The notes below the pieces were generated by a model. It made no database searches and was not told the origin of the DNA. It was given only the letters and a program-made list of their open reading frames with translations. Source: Thamnaconus septentrionalis (Eukaryota; Chordata; Actinopteri; Tetraodontiformes; Monacanthidae). From it: a stretch of 64,000 nucleotides of DNA. The position numbers and the translations under genes are program-made. The stretch is taken from NCBI GenBank assembly GCA_009823395.1, contig CM020520.1, forward strand, positions 3,262,501 to 3,326,500. The letters run 5' to 3'. This document shows, piece after piece, positions 45,249-57,982 of this stretch. Every line of letters starts with the position of its first letter. Within the stretch, counting starts at the first letter, position 1.

Positions 45249-45513
45249 TTACAGCTGAGAAAGCTGGTACATGCGTTCAGCAGCATCGTGCCGAACCCCA
45301 ACCCACAGCCGCCTCCGCTCAGCCCTCGCTCCTCGCTCATCCGCTCCACCCCCTCTTCCCCCCGAACCCTCGACGTCGGTAGATGCCAGATAGCCGTCTA
45401 ATATGCTGTTGCATCTAGACATCGCGGCGCTGATATCCTGGCAAACAGGAATCATATTAGTCTTTATTGTGCTGTGGGAGCTGAGCCGCTGCCTCTCATT
45501 GTTCCACAGTCTC
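45249..45513 (-). other. Weak candidate terminal exon (minus strand)
   Basis: A long pyrimidine tract on the minus strand ending CCCCACTTTCAAAAG precedes 87 open codons to a TAA. The first part reads RLWNNERQRLSSHSTIKTNM; the second half is Gly/Arg-rich from GC-rich DNA. The plus strand is also open across part of this interval. No homologue is recognised. Confidence 0.18.
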
Positions 45514-45838
45514 CTTTTGAAAGTGGGGGAGAGGGAGGAGGAGAAGGGGAGATTTGAAAAAGAAGTTTTTAATGTCAATATGATTGAGGCAGCAGAGCCT
45601 CATTCCTGACTCCACCCCAAAAAACTCTTTTGGTTTTCTTTTTAATATCCTGTTTTCACTATCATTAATCCACAGATACAGTGATCTTTGTCAGTTATTG
45701 AGGGAAAAAACATCTTGTTTTCCAACAACAAGAGCGTAATCTTCCTCTGCAAACAAGTGTGGATTTTTTTCCCCCCTCTCATTTCATCAAATAAAGGATT
45801 TGGATCACCTGCAAAATAAAAATATACCTGACACTGAA

Positions 45839-45868
<30 letters not shown>
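45839..45868. repeat. (TAA)n microsatellite
   Basis: About ten AAT/TAA units. Confidence 0.95.
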
Positions 45869-45870
<2 letters not shown>

Positions 45871-46988
45871 TACTAAAAGAAATCATCAGTTTTGCTGCAG
45901 TCACCATTGGAAGCAGGAAGGAGACTTTGTGTGCACCAACAGCGGTCCAAATATCTGATTTACTTGAAATCTCTGGGTGGCAAATCAAAGAAGAGGTTCC
46001 TTTGGGGACGTCGGAGGCTGCAGCAGAGCTCACGTGGCAGCCGTTCAGGCTCAACTGGCAGATGTGCGAACTGGAGGGAAGGCTCGGCGGAGCTAAACTC
46101 TGGGTGATGAGGTGATACGCATCTCTGTTGTTGCGCATTAATCACACGATGCCGCGTTGGCAGGGTGAACATCCTCCAACTCATGTCATGCAACCATAAT
46201 TACCGTCAAATAAGAAGTTAGAAAAAATAATGAGGTAAAAAATGCTTCAGGGACGTTGCACGCCGAGATAAATGTCGATATCATCGGCTGAAATCGTGGG
46301 GAAAATAAGGGAAAAAATAGTTTACTAGCAAACTACTGGCATTGGAGCGGAAGTTGACGTGTTAAAAAGTGACAGCACTGTGGGCGGAATGGCACGAAGA
46401 GAAGCTAAAGGTGAAAAAAAAAAGTGCCGGGGAGTTAGATGTCAACGCTGGTTAAAGTTGAAAATAAGATGTTGAGAAATGAGAAAATGGCAGGACGACG
46501 ACGTTGACGCAACAAGAAACACACAAGGTCACTGGCTCAACCAAAGACATCAGACGGCTCTGCCCTGTGTTTCTTTTCTCTTGATATTCCAGTGACATAT
46601 TCAGAGGCAGTTTTTCTGACACCCTTAAATTTTTTTCTCAATCCAAATTACTGTCATTAAGCATTTGCCAGAAAATTTGTGTGTGTGTTTCAAAAGGTTT
46701 GGCTGCATCACAGGCACACAAATAAATGGAAATTATTTGCTCCGGTGTTTTTTTTAAATATCTTTTTGCTGAGTGAAGGCACATACAAAAAAACACAGGA
46801 TCACTTCCCACAAATAAAAGCTGTGCAGGAAGTTTCCTTGGCTTCACTCTTCCCAACGCGTCGCACACATCCTCCACTTCCTCCTCGGCCTCCGACAGCA
46901 ACATTTTCCCACATGTTGTTCCAATTACCAAACTGTTATATGCCTTGATTGATACGCACGGTGGCAAATGTTCGTGCACTCACCGGTT

Positions 46989-46990
<2 letters not shown>
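45869..46990. other. Unassigned non-coding stretch
   Basis: Unique DNA. An AT-rich stretch near 46190-46330 has mild enhancer-like texture. No gene is recognised. Confidence 0.35.

Positions 46991-47023
<33 letters not shown>
46991..47023. repeat. (GT)n microsatellite
   Basis: An uninterrupted TG array. Confidence 0.95.
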
Positions 47024-47025
<2 letters not shown>

Positions 47026-47266
47026 GAGAGCAGGCTAATTACAGAACCTCCAGATGAATGTCAGCGTGCGCCGCCGTCAGCGCCGAGCGCAGCATCGTAC
47101 CTGCGATGGATGGCGACACCGACAGGCCTCGTTAACCTCCGTTCACCGCTTTTTGGGAATGAAGGGGAGGCTTGTCGTTTGTGTGTGTGTGTGGGTGTTT
47201 GTTTGTGTGCATCTTTGTGCACATTTGCAATGCAATGCAATTTTCCCTACACGGCAAAACCTTCAG

Positions 47267-47485
47267 GTTCGGCCGGGCTGGGAAGATGATTTCCATTCAA
47301 AAGAAACCTTTGATGAACGTCTCCGAATGGCCCGCTTTGAATGTCTCTGGCAGACGGGATGTCGAGTCACTTTCCAAATGCTCTGCATGAGCTCTTCTCC
47401 AGATGGATACCTGGGTCCTGGCTCCAGGACAACACCAGACGGGCCAAATTGGCAAACAAGTAGACAGGAAAAAAAACTGGGTTGA
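47267..47485 (+). other. Weak candidate terminal exon (plus strand)
   Basis: A moderate acceptor (ACCTTCAG at 47259-47266) opens a frame of 72 codons ending TGA at 47483-47485. Part reads GWEDDFHSKETFDERLRMAR, unusually rich in D, E, F and W for random DNA. AATAAA follows at 47611-47616, a suitable distance for a short 3' UTR. No family is recognised. Confidence 0.2.
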
Positions 47486-47616
47486 AATTTGAAAAAGTGC
47501 TGAAAAAAATACTGAAGCACTTGTTGCTTTAAATTATATTGAATTCTTCTGTTTTGCTGAATTTAGCCCTAATGAATCAAAGCACTGGTTCCAGTTTGAA
47601 AAGTGACAACAATAAA

Positions 47617-48216
47617 CGTGGCAGTAAGTCGGCAAAATATGACAAAGACGTCATTAAAATAAAGAGACTGATCACAACGTGCCGCGGATTGACTGACTGG
47701 CAGAAAACACGTGTGTGTTATTTATATATGTAAATACACACCTTGCACTCGACTCTGTAACACGTAACTGCTAATTAACGCTGCTAATTAGCTAAGAGTA
47801 TTAACCGACTTCTATTGTGAAGAGCCGCAGGTCAGAGGTCACACCTGCCGGCAGCTGAGAGAATGGAGCCTCGGAGCCGTCCCATATGTTGGGAATTGAT
47901 GAAACTACGTGGCGGCGTTCTTATTCATTTTCAACAACTGGTCGTGAATCTCTCATAAACACGGCCAAAGACTTTTATGACTCTCTGTCTCGGTGATGCT
48001 TTGTTGATCAACACAGTTCATAGAAAAAGAAGAAGTTCTCTGCTCTTCTCAGTCAGAGCTCTGCACGGCGGAGCAGAAAACCCTCTCTGGATTCACGCCC
48101 GGCTGCTGTCGGAGTGCCGGCGAAGAGAGACTCCGAATTTTCCGTCGCTCATGTGTGAAAAAAAGTTTCATCGGGAGGCTTTGGAAAAACTCCGAGGTGA
48201 CTACCCAACTGATGCG
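47617..48216. other. Unassigned stretch, CpG-richer to the right
   Basis: A 95-codon frame (47977-48264, +) ends in an alanine run encoded by the GCG repeat. It has no splice or domain support. Confidence 0.35.
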
Positions 48217-48242
48217 GCAGCAGCGGCGGCGGCGGCAGTTAC
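48217..48242. repeat. GCN trinucleotide repeat
   Basis: GCGGCAGCAGCGGCGGCGGCGG-type array. Confidence 0.8.
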
Positions 48243-48299
48243 AGCGACGGCTCTTTACCTTTGAATTGGCGCCGATTATATATTTGCGCACCAAATTAG

Positions 48300-48342
48300 C
48301 CAAACAACAACAACAAGGACGACAACGACGACAACGAGGCCT
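48300..48342. repeat. (ACA)n / GACAAC repeat
   Basis: ACAACAACA followed by GACGACAACGACGACAACGA. Confidence 0.75.
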
Positions 48343-48589
48343 CGTACTTCAGCGGCTCATATTTACTTAACCGTCAAATTAGTTTGCAGCAGGCTGTGGA
48401 CTGGGATGAGGGGGTGGAGGAGGGTGGTGGTGGGGGGGCAGGAAAGGCCAAACACTGCAGGCTCATTATCCCTCCGGTTACATGTTTACCGTTTTCTAAA
48501 GGCACCTAATTGGTGGATCACAGCACCGTGTGACTACCTCCATCCACGGCTGAGAGGGCACCCGACCGCAGACGCCGGCTCACCGACTG

Positions 48590-48800
48590 GCTGATTTCAT
48601 CAAAAGCGGCGCCCACGTTGGTCTTGCGTTTGCCGCAAGTTCAGCCGGCCGTGACTTGGAAATTGGCCGCCGCTCCCGCTGCCGCCGCCGCTGCCGCCGC
48701 TGCCGCCGCCACAGTGAGTCACTCGGCTGTTTGTTGCGTTTTTTTCTCTTCCGCGGCGAGTCCCGAGAGACGACTCGAGTGGGGAGCTGTTGGCGATTTG
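48590..48800. promoter_or_regulatory. CpG-rich block with GCC repeat
   Basis: A CpG-dense interval containing the GCTGCCGCC array (48667-48712) followed by GTGAGTCAC. It could be a CpG island. No start site, exon or TATA box is supported. Confidence 0.3.
48667..48712. repeat. GCTGCCGCC repeat
   Basis: About five imperfect nonamer units encoding poly-Ala on plus. Same unit as at 4449-4482. Confidence 0.85.
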
Positions 48801-49640
48801 TTTGCGAGTTTGTTTTCTTTTTCTTTTCTTCTCCCGGCATCGCTAGGCAGCGTTTTGAGGCTTTTAAAACTGATTTGCCCGTGAAGACATCGTTACGCAA
48901 AATTCTCTTCGGAAAAGTTTCTTTGCTTGTCTCCGCTTGGAGGAAAGTCATCCGTCACCGACACGAGACGTAGAAGAAAATTAAATATAAAGGACGTAAC
49001 AAACCGAGGCGCGTGTAACGCACATCGGCATGTGTGCCTGAGTACAAAGAACGCAAAGTGTGTGCGGCGTGCGTGTGTGTAGATCACGCAAACAAAAACT
49101 GAATGCAAATCCTTCAACTTTCTACCGGTTTCCCTCCGTGCGAGGAGAAGCTGAGGAGGAGATGTGGAGGCGCGAAGGGACGGACCGAACGGCCGCAACC
49201 GAAACACAATATCCTTCTTCATTCATCACCGCCCACTTACACTAGACCGCACGCACGCACACACACACGCGCGCACACACACACTCACCCCCTGCGATGG
49301 CATTGTTGAGGTCGACAGGGGTGAAAGTTTTCTGCTGCTTGGAAGGGAAGTGGAACCAGGAAGTGTCCACTCTGAGGGGCAGGTGCAGCATCGCTCTGCA
49401 CAGAGATACTTTCATTAGTCTGGCCTATTTTGGGGTCGTTTGAGTACAAATGAGGAAATAATTGATTTGTGTCTTACAGGCTGAAAGGTCTTCACGATGC
49501 AAAAGGAGACGTATAGCTTTAATTCTCCCCTCCTCCCCGTCTCGGCTTGAGTAATCAAATGAAGCTCGAGCAAGAAGAAGCGCGGAGGGAGGGAGGGAGA
49601 GGGAGGAGCGCTCGCCCGACTTCATCTGTCTCCTGCAACT
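48801..49640. other. Unassigned stretch with CA repeat
   Basis: A CA/CGCA array lies at 49248-49288. A purine run is at 49580-49610. No gene is seen. Confidence 0.4.
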
Positions 49641-49740
49641 GCTTTAAGCTGCTATCAACAACGCTGGGCCCTAATTTGATTGGAGCTCCAATTACCACGC
49701 AGTGAATCTTTGCGCTAATGTGATTGTTTTTGACGGGAAA
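49641..49740. promoter_or_regulatory. Candidate conserved non-coding element
   Basis: CCTAATTTGATTGGAGC, CCAATTACCACGC and GCTAATGTGATTG in 100 bp of unique sequence. Confidence 0.3.
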
Positions 49741-50025
49741 TAGAAAAAAAACAAGAAAGAAAGAACAAAGAAGGAGGCACTTTTAATTGTTTCCCCGAAC
49801 AAATTCTCATGATCTCCGCTGAGGTCACTGTCAGTTACGGTGTGTGCGCATATGTGTGGGTGTGTGTGCGCGTGTGCCTCTCTGAGCCTAGAGTGTGTAC
49901 AGTGTGTGTGTGGTCAGGCAGAGCAGCGCACACATCATCATTTAATGATGCCTTAGCAAACGCTACATGTACATTCGACAAAGATGAATGATGCTCCTGG
50001 CCACTGCAAACTGCCACGCGAGTCG

Positions 50026-50033
<8 letters not shown>

Positions 50034-50070
<37 letters not shown>

Positions 50071-50075
50071 ACACT
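50034..50075. repeat. (CA)n microsatellite
   Basis: A CA array flanked by CT repeats on both sides. Confidence 0.95.
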
Positions 50076-51037
50076 CTCTGTGTCTCTCTGAAGTCTACAG
50101 TTAGTAAGCCGGAGCATCTGGGGTCCGTCGAGGCAGAGAGCAGCGCTATAGGGGCCAAGTCTTTGATTTTGCTGTCACGACTGCTTACAATGATTAATGC
50201 CTGGACTTTGGGGCCACTCTGTGTAATTATGGGGACCCACAAGCTGCCCCCAGCGACTTGGCGAGCTGTGATGTCTGCAAATACATATGTGCATTGCGCG
50301 TTCTCAGTGAAAAAACAGAAAATGCTGAATTGATTTGCTGAAAAAAGCTAAAAAGGTTTATTTGAATGAAGTTCCCTTGTTTGGGGTTGTTTGGCTGCTT
50401 CACTTGCTCCCCCGAGTCTCAGCTGACTGAAACCTCTATTGGCACTGACATACCTGAATGTCAGAGTTGTTGCTATTGTTAAGTCAGGCAGACAGACTGT
50501 AGTCCATCATCTTTTGTTTTTGTTCGCGGTCTTATGTCTTGACAAGACGAGAAAACAAAAAAGGTTGACACTCTCTCGAGTATGAAACAGTCACACCTCC
50601 ATTTGTGAGACGCTGCGAGTCACACCCAAACCTTTCTCTCCTGGTGCACTTTAACCCCCACAAACTTTAACCTCATCCACCTGCCAGGAACGTCTGCGCA
50701 ACTTGTAAACACTCAAGCGGCTCCGGCTTCAATCCCGCCCCGGTGCTCTTGACAGCAGGGACCATGCTGGCTCTTTGTGCCCGACAAAGGCTGATCCGGC
50801 AGCCGGCCCCGTCCTTTCAGCCGGCCCCTGCGATAGTGATCGGCGGCGGTGGGCCGTGCCTGCTGTGAATACCTCACTATTTGATCTGGCATTAGCCGCC
50901 TTTCCCCGGCTTTAATATGTAGGATTATCCACTCCTCGCTTTTGTGTAACGCTCTTGACCTCGCCTGATCACCGGAGAGTCAAAGAAATGGAGAAAAAGG
51001 GTGGAGGAAGGCGGAGGAGGGGATCGTGGGGATGAGG

Positions 51038-51040
<3 letters not shown>
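50076..51040. other. Unassigned non-coding stretch
   Basis: Unique sequence; no gene is recognised. Confidence 0.35.

Positions 51041-51079
<39 letters not shown>
51041..51079. repeat. (GA)n microsatellite
   Basis: An uninterrupted GA array of about 39 bp. Confidence 0.95.
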
Positions 51080-51083
<4 letters not shown>

Positions 51084-51419
51084 GGAGGAATTGAAGGATG
51101 GAGTAAAGAAGGAAGAGTGCTGCTGAGCCGAGGCAGGCAGGCAGGTCTTTGGGTGGCCAGGAGATGATTTGGTGCGACAAAAACACATCGTTCCATCCTC
51201 GGGATTCAACCCTATTGGTCTTCCGTTTTATTTTTATTTCATTTCATTTTTGCCCAATTTAAGTGGCCTTATGACTCCGTCGATTCGCTGGTCGCTCCCC
51301 ACTTGAGCTGATCTCTGAAGGAAAGAAATATTGGAGGAGCACAAGCCAAGCGAAGGGGTGTTTTTTCCCCTGGATTTGACACGGCATGTCGACAAAGATG
51401 GTAATAACAACTATTGTGG

Positions 51420-51560
51420 CCCTGCAGTTAGCTACACCACACAAATATATATAGACGTGACATCGTCAACTTAATTGGACAATTTACCTGCGTGGGCGCT
51501 CGCTGCGGTGTCACACCTTGACACGGCGCGTGACGGCCCGTAATTATTTGTTTCCAACAC
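51420..51560. promoter_or_regulatory. Candidate conserved non-coding element
   Basis: CAACTTAATTGGACAATTTACC and CCGTAATTATTTG in unique DNA. Confidence 0.25.
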
Positions 51561-53874
51561 AATTTTGGGTTCCGTGTGTTACGTTTCATCGCTTGTGCAG
51601 GTGTGACGGGTGCGTGGGAGGGTTCCAGCCTCCAGACTGCTACTCTGTAAACTGACATGCAACCTTAAATTGATTCCACAGCTGCACAAAAAATTGTTAA
51701 CCAAACTTTTTGCAAGAATTTTCTTTTTCTTAATAGCATGCCGGAGTTGAGTCGTGTCCGCCAAGCATCACTTTTGTTCAAAATTGAAGTGCTAGTTGTG
51801 AATATATTTTGCACGCGCACACCCATCCCACCCATAAGTGGACAGAAGTTCACTTCATTTTCGGGAAGGTCGCGGATAAATACTCGCAATTCAGCTGGTA
51901 AGCTTTGTAAAGTGCTGCATTTTGTGTGCCAAGTTTGAAATATATGAATGGAAGCTCAATTTTTTACTGTAAAAGAAACGTCCTTGGCTCATTCATTCAA
52001 CTCTACTGAAGCAGACAAATCGGAGGTATGCCGCTTTGTAACAGGGGCGGCAGTTTCCTCAGATTAGCAAGTTTCCTTTTCACAGCTTAGACCCGCAGAC
52101 CTTCCAAACTAGTTCCAATATGTTGTGAGACTACAAAAACTGCAAATGCCCTGTTGGTCTCTCCCCCCCACCCCAATCTCACATCATTATAGGTTCAGTA
52201 ATTCCACCTGGAGAGGAAGTGCTCACATTTCTAAAGATCATCCTTGTGTTGGTCTCCCCACCGTTTCTTCCAGGGTTGAAATAACAAAGTAGAGTTCCCC
52301 AACATACTGCCATGAGAGTCTCCTTCTACCTTGGCTGGGATCCATTTAACAAGACCACTCACTGCTGCAGGGGTTTACTCCCACCACTTTGCTCTATTTA
52401 TCATCCAGCACGTAGGTGTAATTATTATATTTAGAGAGCAGAGCCACTGGGACGCCGCTGTGCGCAGACAGGTAGCACGGGTCAAACGAAGAATTACTCA
52501 GATGGACACCTGAGGAATGTCTTTGTGGGGCTTTTTTTTTTTGTTGTAGCTATTTTTATTTCTGGAGCTGCTGCACAGACAGTCTGCCATTCATTACTGC
52601 GGCTGCTTGCAGGGGAGCTGTCATTCAAGCAGCAGAGAGCTGATGGCTGGACTGGAACCACGATCCCCATCCACAGTCCACTTTGAGCCTAGAATTTCCT
52701 CTTTCGATCTTGTCACAGCATTTCTTTTTTGTTTCTAGTGACAAACCCACCTCATGCAAGTCATTCAATAAGTGGCTGTTAAATGCCCGATGATTTTGAC
52801 AAACACCGGATTCAAATATGTGCCAACTCTACGCAAATGGAACCAAAACAACTCTATTCTGGGGCAACGTGCTCGGCGTCACAGTGTGTGCCAAGGGGAA
52901 CGGCGCCAACGGCAAAAAGCACGGAAAACCCACCATGAAAACACAAAGGGTGCCGGCAGAGGATGGGAAGTGCAATTTAAAAATAACAAAACAAAACAAC
53001 GAACAAAACACACTCACACACATAAAGAAAGCAACCACAGATGATTGAATTATGATAAGTGAAAAGGATGAACCCCAATATTTGATATGAACATTTTCCC
53101 AGAAAAGCAAGATGTGGTGCAGATGCAAATGTACGCAGACATGAAGTCACAGACGGAGGAATTATGTCCTTGCACAGAACAAAATAATAGTGTCTTGGTG
53201 GAAAAACACTCAATGAACACATTTTAAAAACCCACCCAGGGTGAACGGAACGGAAACTTCTTTTGAAATTCTGGACTGTCTGAAGGCATTCCCGTGCTCG
53301 CAGATGCTCTCAGCGCCGGCGCTCGCCACTCACGCAGCCATGCGTGCTTTATTACGCCGGCATGACAGCAAAACCAGATTACAAAACTCATTGAAAAAAA
53401 TATATGTGTGTGGCTCAGATTTTGCCTCTTTTTGACCTCTCCAAAGACAGACGAGTGAGCGCACCATCAACGCGCCAACTGGGTTTCCTCTTAGCCGTCT
53501 GCTGCTAATGAGCATCAGCAATATAACGCCTGTGATATCTTCCATTTGCTCCAGCCCGCGCGAGTGCTACTTTGTCAGACCGTGCATGAAAGAGATGTGT
53601 TTTTTTCTTTCTTTTTTTCCCTTCCAGATCAGCCTGTGAGTCTATTTCCTTTTTCTCTGCACCTTCAAATTCTCTCTTAATAGAAGCGGGACAAAGAGGC
53701 AGGCGCAGCGCTTCCTTGTAAATTAGCAGCCTTTGGATGTGTCTCATTTGAACACAAAAAGCGTGACGCTGTGAGCTCAGGCTCAATATATCCTGCCTGT
53801 GTGTGTGTGTGCACGTTTGTGCGTGTGCGAACGTGTGCCGTGTGTGTGTAGCTTTGCCAGCTTCATACCTCCAG
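51561..53874. other. Unassigned non-coding stretch
   Basis: Unique DNA. A textbook acceptor tract at 53598-53630 is followed only 8 bases later by GTGAGT, so no exon is called. T run near 52530. Short GT array at 53798-53812. Confidence 0.35.
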
Positions 53875-53978
53875 GGGGAAATGAGGGTTTGGCGACAAGG
53901 AGCATGTCTGTCGCTGCTCTCCAATCCAAGCTCCCTCACAAGGCCCTGGCTCTGTCTATGTACTGAAACAACCTTCAG
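53875..53978 (+). other. Very weak candidate exon
   Basis: Acceptor CATACCTCCAG and strong donor CTTCAG/GTAAGA enclose 104 bases open in one frame (starts GEMRVWRQGACLSLL). Protein composition is unremarkable. It might equally be a non-coding RNA exon or chance. Confidence 0.12.
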
Positions 53979-56560
53979 GTAAGATGCTTTGATATGGTCA
54001 CTCTACTGCGACAGAAGCTCAATCGGGTAGAAAGCACCAAAATCAAAATTTTGTGTTTGTGTTTAACAACAGAGACAATTCTTTTTGGCTGCCTCCATGA
54101 TTCTCACTTGCTTAACATGTGAACTCACAAAAGATTGCACAAAACAGAAGCAACTGTGGTACAAGAATAAAAGACTCACCCATACACAGTGTGCTGCATA
54201 TAAACATAGAACATCTGCCTCCATTGGTCACATTTAATGGACCTGTGGAGGTGAACCTGAATGCGAGTATGCTTATAAACTTGGTGGCAGGTTGGTTTGA
54301 TTTTGCTTTGCCTGAACCCTGAACTCTGAGGTGGAACATCATCAAGGCTTGTTCTCAGGGACCCCAAAAACCAAGACAACACATTTAACCTTATCTGAAG
54401 GGGCCAGTTGTGTTTTTCTTGCACCTAGTTCTTAACCAAGTCTCACTATCCCCTTAAAAGGTAACCTTTACAAGGTTGACAAATAAATAGTTTCGTATTC
54501 TGACACATTGAGGTTTTTTAGTTGTTTGGCTTCAACTCAGGTCCACCAAACACGTTTTACACACAGGAGAGAGCCGCCTCTCAATTAGAGTAAAAAGGGG
54601 GAAAATGACAGGATGAAGCGTGAAGACACAGTGCTTTTCATTTCTGCAGATTACCCCTCAATATCAGCTGACAGATTAGCTGAGAGAGGCTTGCACAAAT
54701 AGTCCCAATTGTGGCTGTCTGCAGTGCAAAATGTGTCATTACCTCCAAGCCGAGGGGAGGAGAGATTTGTCCTTCTGCGTTTCAATGTGTGTGTGTGCGT
54801 GTGTGTTACAAAAACCTAAAAAAAAAAAAGCAGCATGTAACCCAGAGACTCTTTGCCACCACACCAGAGTTTGTGCAAGTGCGTGATTGTGCGAACGAGA
54901 AATGGCTTCAAAATTGTCCTTGAGGCCATCAGGCAGTGCAGTCACGGTTTTCCAGGTGATGTCAGCTCAGCTCAATGGAGACGTGTCATCAGGGGTAGTC
55001 ATTGGGTTCCTGGTAGCCGAGGTCTCTGAGGGGAGATAACAAGATTCAAGCTGACATGAGAGACGAGTCCGGGGCGGTATTTCCGAGACGAGACCCGCAG
55101 ATGCAAGAAGGAACTTTCAGAGGGTCAGAGGGGGGAAAGCACAAGGTTTGCAATATATTCCACGGTTCATTTCAGTTCCAATCCTCACTTTGTATAGAGG
55201 ATGCCATGTACCACCAACCTTATATATGAAGATGGATGCGGGTTGCACACAATGAGACACAGGTCACCCTGAAACTGGAAGTAAATGTCCAGTGAAACTT
55301 AAAAATAAATAAATAAAATAAATAGTATCTTTCTGAACGATTTCTTTGCTTCAGAGTCACTTTCCAAGTTTGCAGGTTGAACCCACCTGCAGATCTCCAT
55401 CCTTGCTTCCTCCAGTCCGTTTACAACCGCTGTGCAAACCCGGTGGTCCTCTTTATCACCTCATTCATTAAAACCCAACACTGCGATATGAAGGAGCAGA
55501 GTGCACAACCCAGACTCCCAGTGATTTCCTGCCGAGGCTGCAGCTCAGTGTGAGGCTGCAGGGAGGCTGTGGGATTGACAGAGGAGGAGGAGGAGCCAAC
55601 GGATGAAACTGGACCTATGATCCAGTTGGGAGGCCACTCGGCAAATACCAGCTCTACGATGTTTTGGATTGTGTTAATAACAGCTGGCATTGCGGCGGAT
55701 TTGTCCTGATCTTGTAAAATTATAAATATTGATTTTTGTGATTGAAGTCGGGCCGGAAAAGGCAAAGGGAGAGTCCTCGCTTTATTCCAGGAGCCTCAGT
55801 TATAGATTCTGGTTCATGAGTGAGTGTGAATCATCGCCGCGTCTGTTCAGTCTCAGAACAAGGACGTGCACTTATCTGCCAAATATTATGATCATTTCTT
55901 TTTGGTTTGTTGAGGGTTGTTGAGCCTGTGCACATTGTGGAATTCTGGTTTTTGATTGGATGAGAGGAGGCCAATCCTGGAGTTTTGTCGTGGGTTGACG
56001 GGGGATGTGATTAGCAGCAGCAGCAGCTGGAGGGAACAAGGTTGAACTGACCCCAGGTTCAGAGGGACGTGTGTGTCTTCACATTTCCAGCCTTGTTTAC
56101 TGTGAAATTACGCAATAACGCAACTGGAGAGAGCTCGTCCCAGGGAGGAACATGTTTGTTGCACACTGGCGTTAAATGTGGCCGCTAACCTCAGTCTAAC
56201 GCAGCTACATTCATAATGGAATACGGCACTAGATGCCATCCGCTGGCCTGCCATCCCTTCTTCTTTGTGTCCAGAGGCTTGTGGACATAACCTGAGGCGG
56301 AGATGGAAACGTGCGAGGCAAAATACGAGGCACTTGACCCACATTGCCTCTTGCCGCTGCCACCCGGAGCCCCCGCTTAGGCTCAGAGCGGAAAATGGGG
56401 GTGTAGGGGGAGGGGTGTTTGGCCAACTTGACCCATCGTCTCAAAAGCCGCGGCCACTCAGAAGTGCCCAAATATTGGAACAGCAGGAAGCAATCCCAGA
56501 TTTGGAATGGAACCCGCCTTCAGTTAAATGTTTGCCCAGTCGTGAATTGTTAGGGAGGCG
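53979..56560. other. Unassigned non-coding stretch
   Basis: Unique DNA with a GT array at 54787-54808, an A run at 54818-54829, AAAT units at 55302-55324 and CAG units at 56014-56028. No gene is recognised. Confidence 0.35.
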
Positions 56561-56564
56561 TCGC

Positions 56565-56596
56565 CAAGCGAGCCAGCGAGCGAGCGAGTGAGCGCA
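56565..56596. repeat. (GAGC)n repeat
   Basis: GCGAGCCAGCGAGCGAGCGA-type imperfect tetranucleotide array in a GC-rich context. Confidence 0.8.
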
Positions 56597-56964
56597 GGGG
56601 GGCATTCGGCGCTGGGAAAACTCTGCGAGGGCGACGGCGCAACTGGGCTGGAACAATGCAAGGGGGGAAGGCCAGGGCATTTGGATGATGGAGGGGGAGG
56701 TGGCTGGGTGGCGGGGATTTATCGAGCGAGCTCTGAAAGGAAGTGATTCAGCGGAGGACGGATCAGCGGGCAGGCCAAGCGCCGCCACAGAGAGAGATCA
56801 GTGAAGCCGCTCGCAGGGCCAGACGTTTGCTGGCCGGCCGCATATGTGCTCTCGTGAGGCGCCAAAAGCCTCCAGGCTGCAGCCCAAAAAAGCCCTCCAA
56901 CTCATCCCTGAGCAGCCCCCCACCCCTCCACTCTGACAGGGACAAGGGGCTGCAGCCACCTGCG

Positions 56965-56965
<1 letters not shown>

Positions 56966-56998
<33 letters not shown>
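56966..56998. repeat. (CA)n microsatellite
   Basis: An uninterrupted CA array of about 33 bp. Confidence 0.95.
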
Positions 56999-57000
<2 letters not shown>

Positions 57001-57273
57001 GCCGTTGCCAAAACGCTGCTGTTAACAATTAGGCTTCATTGATGTAGACATATTTCCTGTGAAAATTAACTTACCGGTCTCAGTCATGTGCAAAACAATT
57101 TAGCACATCAAAGCTCGAGCAGGGAAGTCATTCCAGAATGTTTGCGGCATTTTGGGGGTTGGGAGGGAGTCTCTTCTCCTTCATGGACAGTAAATGAAAC
57201 GTTTAATTCATTTTTTTTTTAAAAATAGCACTTGTTACAGGGTAATTTGAATTACATCTCGTGGCCCAGACAG

Positions 57274-57278
<5 letters not shown>

Positions 57279-57339
<61 letters not shown>
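57279..57339. repeat. (CA)n microsatellite (longest perfect array)
   Basis: About thirty uninterrupted CA units, the longest perfect dinucleotide array in the window. Confidence 0.97.
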
Positions 57340-57341
<2 letters not shown>

Positions 57342-57872
57342 TGTGCAGGACTTTCAAAGCTCATTTCAAAAGAAAGTCTCAACCAGTATCAATAAATAAT
57401 ACTTTGCCAGTAAATGAGGCAACGGAAAATAATAAATGAGGATTTTTCCTCCTGTGTTGTTTCATCATCTATCTTATTTGCAGTGTCTGTCTGTCGGTAT
57501 ATGGCTGTGTTCCTGAGGTGCTGTAAAAGCTAAGATCACTATAAAATAACATAAATAAATTAAATTTAGTATTATATTATGAACTGGGTAGTATCTATTT
57601 TAAAAGAAAGAGGATGAATGATTCTTGGGCAAACCTTGAAATTGAGCCAACTCCAACTACATCTTACATATTTACATGTGTGAAAGTGTCATTTTAACCA
57701 GGTGGTGTGTGTCTTTGGACGGCACCAACTATCATCATCAGTCGACAGCAACACACTCTCAGCAGAGCTTGTCAACGAGCTACGTTGCCGGAGTTCACCT
57801 CCATGTCACATCCAGGCAAACAGACGGGGACTCGCTTCAGTCGCTGCCAGAGGAAGTCCTCAGACAAACAAG

Positions 57873-57904
57873 AACAAACAAACAAACAAACAGACAGACA
57901 GACC
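57873..57904. repeat. (AAAC)n(CAGA)n compound microsatellite
   Basis: About four AAAC units then about four CAGA units. Confidence 0.9.
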
Positions 57905-57968
57905 AATGGCGAACACCCCAGACACAGTTTTCCCTCTCGCTTCATTAGCATCTGCGACCAGCGTGCCA

Positions 57969-57982
57969 CCCCCCCCCCCCCC
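57969..57982. repeat. Poly-C tract
   Basis: A run of 14 C; length is prone to sequencing error. Confidence 0.85.

Noticed and set aside
53598..53644. Excellent acceptor followed 8 bases later by GTGAGT (microexon idea)
   Set aside because: An 8-base microexon cannot be supported from one sequence, and no flanking exons are known.
57055..57130. Minus-strand donor-like GACCG/GTAAGT at 57074
   Set aside because: All three upstream frames contain stops within a few codons, and no acceptor fits.
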